Of a stretch of 10,751 bases of DNA, positions 7,323-10,751 are shown piece after piece. Within the stretch, counting starts at the first letter, position 1. Each line of letters opens with the position of its first letter. Source of the DNA: Pseudomonadota bacterium (GTDB lineage: Bacteria; Pseudomonadota; Alphaproteobacteria; Rhodobacterales; Rhodobacteraceae); contig JAQCLA010000065.1 of NCBI GenBank assembly GCA_027592105.1, forward strand, positions 1-10,751. The letters run 5' to 3'. The notes under the pieces were generated by a model. The model had not been told where the DNA came from, did not search any database, and saw only the letters and a program-made list of their open reading frames with translations. The translations under genes and the position numbers were made by a program.

Positions 7323-7348
7323 ATGCATGGATATGCATCAAGATGCAC
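7323..7348. promoter_or_regulatory. three phased TGCA words at the regulator start, candidate operator
   Basis: ATGCAT (7323), ATGCAT (7333) and ATGCAC (7343) repeat at exactly 10-bp intervals, about one helical turn. The first two also form the perfect palindrome-like pair ATGCAT-GGAT-ATGCAT. The last copy covers the regulator's ATG, so binding here would suit autoregulation. It was identified by direct reading; protein binding is inferred. Confidence 0.6.
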
Positions 7349-8263
7349 AATCAAGCCGCGGATGCGCCCCCTGAACACCCCGAGACATCAGCGGCGCTGA
7401 TGACGACGGCTGAGATCGCCGCCTACCTGCGGCTGCGCGAGCGCACGATCTACGAGATGGTCGCGCGCCAGACCATTCCCTTTACCCGCGCCACGGGGAA
7501 ACTCTTGTTTCCAAGGCGGCTGATCGATGCATGGCTGGAATCGCAGACCGAGTTGCCCGATGCGGGTATCGCGCCTGCGCCACCGATCTATGCGGGATCG
7601 AATGACCCCTTGCTGGAATGGGCGCTCCGCCAATCCGGCAGCGGTTTGGCGGTGCTGGCGCGGGGCTCGACGCAAGGGCTTGAAGAACTTGTGGCGGGGC
7701 GCGCGGTGCTGGCCGGGCTTCACCTGATCGACCCGGAAAACGGGCGCTGGAACCTTGCGGCGGCGCGCGCGCATCTGCCGGGGTCGCGGCATGTCATGAT
7801 CCATTGGGCGCGCAGGACACAGGGGATTTTTGTGGCAAGTGGCAATCCGCTTGGCGTCACAGGGCTGGGCGATGCGGTTAAGCGTGGCTTGCGCTTTGCC
7901 GTGCGCGCCGAGGGGGCGGGATCACAGCGGTTGCTTGATGTGTTGCTGGCGCGCGAAGGCCTGTCACGCGCTGCCCTGACCACGACTGAGCGCGGTGCGG
8001 AAACACACGCCGACCTCGCCGCGCTGATCGAAACGGACGAGGCGCAATGCGGTCTGGGTTTGCAGTCAGCGGCGGGTCAACTGGGTTTTCTACCCTTGAT
8101 CACCGATGAGAGCTTCGATCTGGTCATGACGCGGCGCGCCTATTTCGAACCGCCGGTGCAGCGCCTCTTGGCATTTGCGAAATCCGACGCCTTCGCGAAA
8201 CGCGCCGCCCATCTTGGCGGCTATGATATCGCGCAGCTGGGCGATGTGATCTGGAACGGCTAG
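7343..8263 (+). CDS. HTH one-component regulator with PBP-like sensor domain
   Basis: This 306-residue protein has an excisionase/MerR-like helix-turn-helix at about residues 19-67: MTTAEIAAYLRLRERTIYEM, then the wing-like GKLLFPRRLIDAWL. It is followed by a PBP-like domain (about 83-290) of the kind described as often joined to such HTH domains. Sensor landmarks are GSTQGLEEL (108-116), LHLIDP (126-131), TQGIFV (159-164), EGAGSQRLLD (190-199) and LGFLPL (247-252). No signal peptide or membrane segment is seen, so it should be a cytosolic DNA-binding protein. Its divergent position next to tupB implies control of tungstate uptake, with tungstate, molybdate or a cofactor precursor as probable ligand (inferred). 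ATG 7343 lies inside a phased repeat and lacks a clear Shine-Dalgarno; Met20 (7400) is an alternative start that would leave the repeats wholly upstream. It is not of the ModE type, nor the integrase-like TunR type. Confidence 0.88.
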   Translation: MHNQAADAPPEHPETSAALMTTAEIAAYLRLRERTIYEMVARQTIPFTRATGKLLFPRRLIDAWLESQTELPDAGIAPAPPIYAGSNDPLLEWALRQSGSGLAVLARGSTQGLEELVAGRAVLAGLHLIDPENGRWNLAAARAHLPGSRHVMIHWARRTQGIFVASGNPLGVTGLGDAVKRGLRFAVRAEGAGSQRLLDVLLAREGLSRAALTTTERGAETHADLAALIETDEAQCGLGLQSAAGQLGFLPLITDESFDLVMTRRAYFEPPVQRLLAFAKSDAFAKRAAHLGGYDIAQLGDVIWNG

Positions 8264-8279
8264 GCAAGCATGCATCACT

Positions 8280-8295
8280 TGGCGCGGATGCGCCA
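8280..8295 (+). terminator. short hairpin after the regulator gene
   Basis: TGGCGC-GGAT-GCGCCA forms a 6-bp GC-rich stem with a four-base loop, 17 bases after the regulator stop codon. No T-run follows, so it is at best a weak or factor-assisted terminator. Confidence 0.35.
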
Positions 8296-8459
8296 CAGAG
8301 CAGGGGCTGCGCCGCACAAGGCCATATCGCGCGCGCCCCATGAAATGATTACAAAAATACAATCAAAAACAAATGCTTATGTAAAATATCATGGCACGCT
8401 TAATCCCGACATGCATCTGTCGCGGGCGGGCCAGACCGGGGGCGTATTCGGGTTCTTGA

Positions 8460-8473
8460 TGCAAGAAATTGCA
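8460..8473. promoter_or_regulatory. TGCA-N6-TGCA candidate operator upstream of the MFS gene
   Basis: TGCAA-GAAA-TTGCA has the same geometry as the sites between tupB and the regulator and is a perfect 5-bp inverted repeat with a four-base centre. It ends eight bases before the MFS ATG, where bound protein could block transcription or translation start. Confidence 0.5.
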
Positions 8474-8481
8474 GAAAACCC

Positions 8482-9711
8482 ATGGCCACGCGTTACATTC
8501 CGCTCGCACTCCATCACAGCCCTGCCCCCAAGGTCCGGCATTTCGCCATGCTTGCAGGGATCGAGGCCAGTGTCCGTGGCACGCTGATCTCGGCCATGCC
8601 GCTGGTCGTCTATGACGCGCTTGGCAGCGCCGAGGCGACATCTTCGGCCTATTTCATGGCCGGGCTCGTGGCGCTGGCATGGGGGCTGATGGTGCCCTGG
8701 GCGACACGGCATTTGCCCCGGCGATGGGCCTATTCGGCGGGATGCCTGTTGTATCTGGTGGGCATGGCGTTGGCATTGATCGGCACGCCCGCGACCGTGC
8801 CTTTCGCGCTGATGTGCCTTGCCATGGCGACGGCCACGACTTTCGTGTGCTTCAACGCCTATATCCTCGACTATATCGACCGCGCAGAACTGGGCAAAAG
8901 CCAATCCACCCAAATGGTCTATGCGGCGGGGCCTTGGGCCATCGGGCCGATGGCGGGGGTTTGGCTGCATGATTGGTGGGCGCCTGCGCCCTTTTTGCTG
9001 GCGGGCGTTTTCGCGATCGGGCTTTTGATCACTTTTTGGGTGCTGCGCTTGGGCAATGGCAAGCAGATCCGGCGCGCCAAGGGACCGGCACCAAACCCGC
9101 TGGCCTATCTGGGGCGTTTTTTCCGCCAGCCACGGCTGATCGCGGGGTGGATGTTTGCCGTGATGCGCTCCTGCGGCTGGTGGGTCTATGTCGTGTATCT
9201 GCCGATCTTCTGCATCGAGGCGGGGCTGGGCGACAAGGTGGGCGGCATCGCACTTTCGGTGTCCAACGCGCTGTTGTTCGCCTCGCCACTGATGCTGCGT
9301 CATACGCGGCGGACATCGGTGCGCCGTGCGGTGCGGCTGGCCTTTGGGCTTTGCGGGGCGCTGTTTGTGGCAGCGGCCGTGGTGTCACCCCTGCCGTGGC
9401 TGACGGTTGTGGCCTGTATGGGGGCGTCGGTCTTTCTGGTGCTGCTCGATGTCGTGGGTGGCTTGCCCTTTTTGATGGCGGTCAAACCTTCGGAGCGGAC
9501 AGAGATGAGCGCCGTCTATTCAAGCTTTCGCGATGTCTCGGGTATCTTGACGCCGGGTTGCGCATGGTTGGTGCTGCTGGTTGCACCGTTGCCAGGTATT
9601 TTCGCAGCGACAGGGGCGGGTCTGCTCTGCGCCTTTGCGGTGGCGGGGCGGCTCCACCCGCGCCTGGGCGCCGCACGCCCGCCACGCATGCCGATCATGT
9701 CCCAAGGCTGA
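8482..9711 (+). CDS. MFS transporter, substrate unknown
   Basis: This 409-residue inner-membrane protein has about twelve hydrophobic segments in two groups of six. Helices run roughly from residue 23 to 187, then comes a basic central loop (about 190-217, containing GNGKQIRRAKG), then helices from about 218 to 395. The loop after helix 2 (WATRHLPRRW, about 73-82) resembles the MFS signature loop. I recognise the superfamily but not the substrate. ATG 8482 lacks a clear Shine-Dalgarno; Met23 (8548), just before helix 1, is an alternative start. It is co-directional with the regulator, 218 bp away, and has its own probable promoter region and a candidate copy of the operator. Membership of the tungstate regulon is therefore possible, for example as an exporter, but not demonstrated. 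Confidence 0.85.
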   Translation: MATRYIPLALHHSPAPKVRHFAMLAGIEASVRGTLISAMPLVVYDALGSAEATSSAYFMAGLVALAWGLMVPWATRHLPRRWAYSAGCLLYLVGMALALIGTPATVPFALMCLAMATATTFVCFNAYILDYIDRAELGKSQSTQMVYAAGPWAIGPMAGVWLHDWWAPAPFLLAGVFAIGLLITFWVLRLGNGKQIRRAKGPAPNPLAYLGRFFRQPRLIAGWMFAVMRSCGWWVYVVYLPIFCIEAGLGDKVGGIALSVSNALLFASPLMLRHTRRTSVRRAVRLAFGLCGALFVAAAVVSPLPWLTVVACMGASVFLVLLDVVGGLPFLMAVKPSERTEMSAVYSSFRDVSGILTPGCAWLVLLVAPLPGIFAATGAGLLCAFAVAGRLHPRLGAARPPRMPIMSQG

Positions 9712-9731
9712 TTGTCCCAACCCGGGTCTGA

Positions 9732-9770
9732 GGGTGCATCGGCTGGGAGCGGCCCCTTGCCCATGCACCC
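9732..9770. terminator. hairpin between convergent genes
   Basis: GGGTGCAT (9732-9739) and ATGCACCC (9763-9770) are perfect 8-bp arms around a 23-base GC-rich loop, in the 66-bp gap between the convergent MFS and alcohol dehydrogenase genes. Its position suggests a bidirectional termination or 3'-end stabilising structure. There is no T-run on either side. Confidence 0.45.
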
Positions 9771-9777
9771 ATCATGG

Positions 9778-10751
9778 TCAGATATAGGTGGATTGCAGCA
9801 AGCTTTGATAATCCGCGCCGGTCAATGCTGCGGGGTTTGTCGGATGGCTGTGATCGGCCAAAGCGCCGCGAATGACGATATCGAACTGGTCCTCGCGCAG
9901 GCCCAATGTCTTGAGCCCCACGGGGATAGCGAGGCGGCGGTTGAGCGCGTCGAGCGCGTCTTCCAATTCGCCCTGTCCCAGCTCGAGCGCGCGTTCGATG
10001 CGGGCGAATTTCTCAGGCGCGGCGGGGCGGTTCATCCGCATCACCGCGGGCATCAAGATCGCGTTGAGGGTGCCGTGATGGAGATTGGGGGATTTCAGCC
10101 CACCCAAGGCATGCGATAGCGCATGGACCCCGCCCAGCCCCTTTTGAAAGGTCAATCCACCCTGCAAAGAGCCCATCATCAAGCCATGACGCGCAGCAAG
10201 GTTCGCGCCGTCTTCAAAGGCTGGGATCACATTCTCCCAGATGCGCGCCGCCCCATCGAGCGCGATCGCTTCGGCCGGGGGATTGTCGCGGGGCGACAGA
10301 TAGGTTTCCAGACAATGTGACAGCGCATCAAGCGCTGTGGCAGCGGTCAGAGCTTGCGGCATGCCCAAGGTGAGCTCAGGATCGCAGATCGCGGCCTTGG
10401 GAATGAGAAACGGGCTGACGATGCCCAATTTCCGGCCATCGGCCAAAGTGATCAGCGCGGCGCGCCCCACCTCGGACCCGGTGCCAGCGGTGGTCGGTAT
10501 CGCAATCACAGGCGCGACCGCGGCCGTGATCAAGGACAGCCCCCCTTCGATCAAGGCAAAGCGCGAAAGCGGTCCGTCATGGGTCGCCAAAAGCGCCACC
10601 GCTTTTGCCAAATCGATGGGCGAGCCCCCGCCCAGCGCCACGACACCGTCACATCCGGCGGCCTTGTAATGACCGACGGCTTGCAGCGCGGCCTCTTCCG
10701 TTGGGTTCGAGGGAACATCGAAAAACTGGGCCGTGTCTTTGGGCAGGTAGG
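9778..10751 (-). CDS. iron-containing alcohol dehydrogenase (N terminus beyond window)
   Basis: The frame is open from the window edge to TGA at 9778, giving 323 C-terminal residues; the first roughly 45-50 residues are missing. The apparent start at 10641 is an internal GTG valine within VVALGGGSPID, so the coding region continues upstream. Group III (Fe-dependent) ADH motifs are NPTEEA, the nucleotide-binding GGGSPIDLAKA, PTTAGTGSEVG, the metal-ligand DALSHCLE (Asp and His four apart) and VHALSHALGG...LHHG (further His ligands). The second histidine segment is two residues longer than in FucO-type enzymes. It probably reduces or oxidises a small aldehyde/alcohol with NAD(P). The substrate cannot be named from sequence. 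Nothing links it to the tungstate genes beyond proximity. Confidence 0.92.
   Translation of the reverse strand, partial: YLPKDTAQFFDVPSNPTEEAALQAVGHYKAAGCDGVVALGGGSPIDLAKAVALLATHDGPLSRFALIEGGLSLITAAVAPVIAIPTTAGTGSEVGRAALITLADGRKLGIVSPFLIPKAAICDPELTLGMPQALTAATALDALSHCLETYLSPRDNPPAEAIALDGAARIWENVIPAFEDGANLAARHGLMMGSLQGGLTFQKGLGGVHALSHALGGLKSPNLHHGTLNAILMPAVMRMNRPAAPEKFARIERALELGQGELEDALDALNRRLAIPVGLKTLGLREDQFDIVIRGALADHSHPTNPAALTGADYQSLLQSTYI

Larger units (their letters stand above)
8264..8481 (+). promoter_or_regulatory. intergenic region with AT-rich promoter island before the MFS gene
   Basis: This 218-bp gap has no convincing gene. It starts with a small hairpin (8280-8295). An AT-rich stretch follows at about 8341-8392, with A-runs at 8353-8357, 8365-8369 and 8383-8386, which may bend the DNA and host a promoter; TAAAAT at 8382-8387 is a possible -10, but no good -35 is seen. 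TGCA words occur at 8271, 8412, 8460 and 8470. The second lies inside GACA-N6-TGTC (8408-8421), and the last two make the candidate operator at 8460-8473. Confidence 0.5.

Noticed and set aside
7257..7328. ATG start for tupB at 7328
   Set aside because: It would translate through the phased TGCA repeats and gives an atypical cysteine-rich leader. TTG 7256 has a well-spaced Shine-Dalgarno.
7257..7342. ModE-type operator
   Set aside because: I looked for the ModE-like inverted repeat with TATA-rich arms. The repeats here are TGCA-based and do not match it.
8341..8400. FNR/Crp-type site (TTGAT-N4-ATCAA) in the AT-rich island
   Set aside because: ATGAT and ATCAT occur at the ends, but their spacing is far too large and the inner sequence does not pair.
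8270..8587. 105-codon open frame in the gap before the MFS gene
   Set aside because: It runs into the MFS gene in another frame and has no domain, no Shine-Dalgarno and a composition that changes across the AT-rich promoter island.

Overview
The window looks like chromosomal DNA of a GC-rich alphaproteobacterium, most likely Rhodobacterales. This rests on codon usage, tight gene packing and the general look of the proteins; no rRNA or other phylogenetic marker is present. The theme is uptake of tungstate (or molybdate), its insertion into molybdopterin, and probably its delivery to a formate dehydrogenase-type enzyme. There is no tRNA, rRNA, CRISPR array, insertion sequence or phage gene.

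Layout: (1) A 5'-truncated plus-strand gene for a polyferredoxin (1-1361), of a type found beside periplasmic formate dehydrogenases. (2) Convergent to it, a six-gene minus-strand operon read from about 7256 down to 1377: tupB (permease), tupC (ATPase), tupA (tungstate-binding protein), a degenerate MoeA paralogue, a MoeA fused to a periplasmic-binding-protein-like domain, and a DUF2478-type protein. Three junctions are translationally coupled or very tight (tupB/tupC ATGA overlap, tupC/tupA 19 bp, moeA-like/moeA-PBP TGATG overlap). The other two gaps are 80-90 bp; one holds a strong hairpin. (3) Divergent from tupB is a one-component regulator with an excisionase/MerR-like helix-turn-helix joined to the same PBP-like sensor domain found at the C terminus of the MoeA fusion. 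(4) Downstream is an MFS transporter. (5) Convergent to that is the truncated 5' side of an iron-containing alcohol dehydrogenase (9778-10751, minus), of no obvious link to the rest.

The most interesting signal is non-coding. TGCA-N6-TGCA elements (two TGCA words exactly 10 bp apart) occur at 7297-7310, 7324-7337 and 7334-7347, between tupB and the regulator, and again at 8460-8473, just before the MFS gene. Reading through the window I saw no other TGCA pair at this spacing. They are good candidates for the regulator's operators. They would place tupBCA-moeA-moeA-DUF2478, the regulator itself and the MFS transporter in one regulon. Together with the shared sensor domain, this suggests a self-contained tungsten/molybdenum homeostasis module in which uptake, insertion and regulation may read the same ligand.
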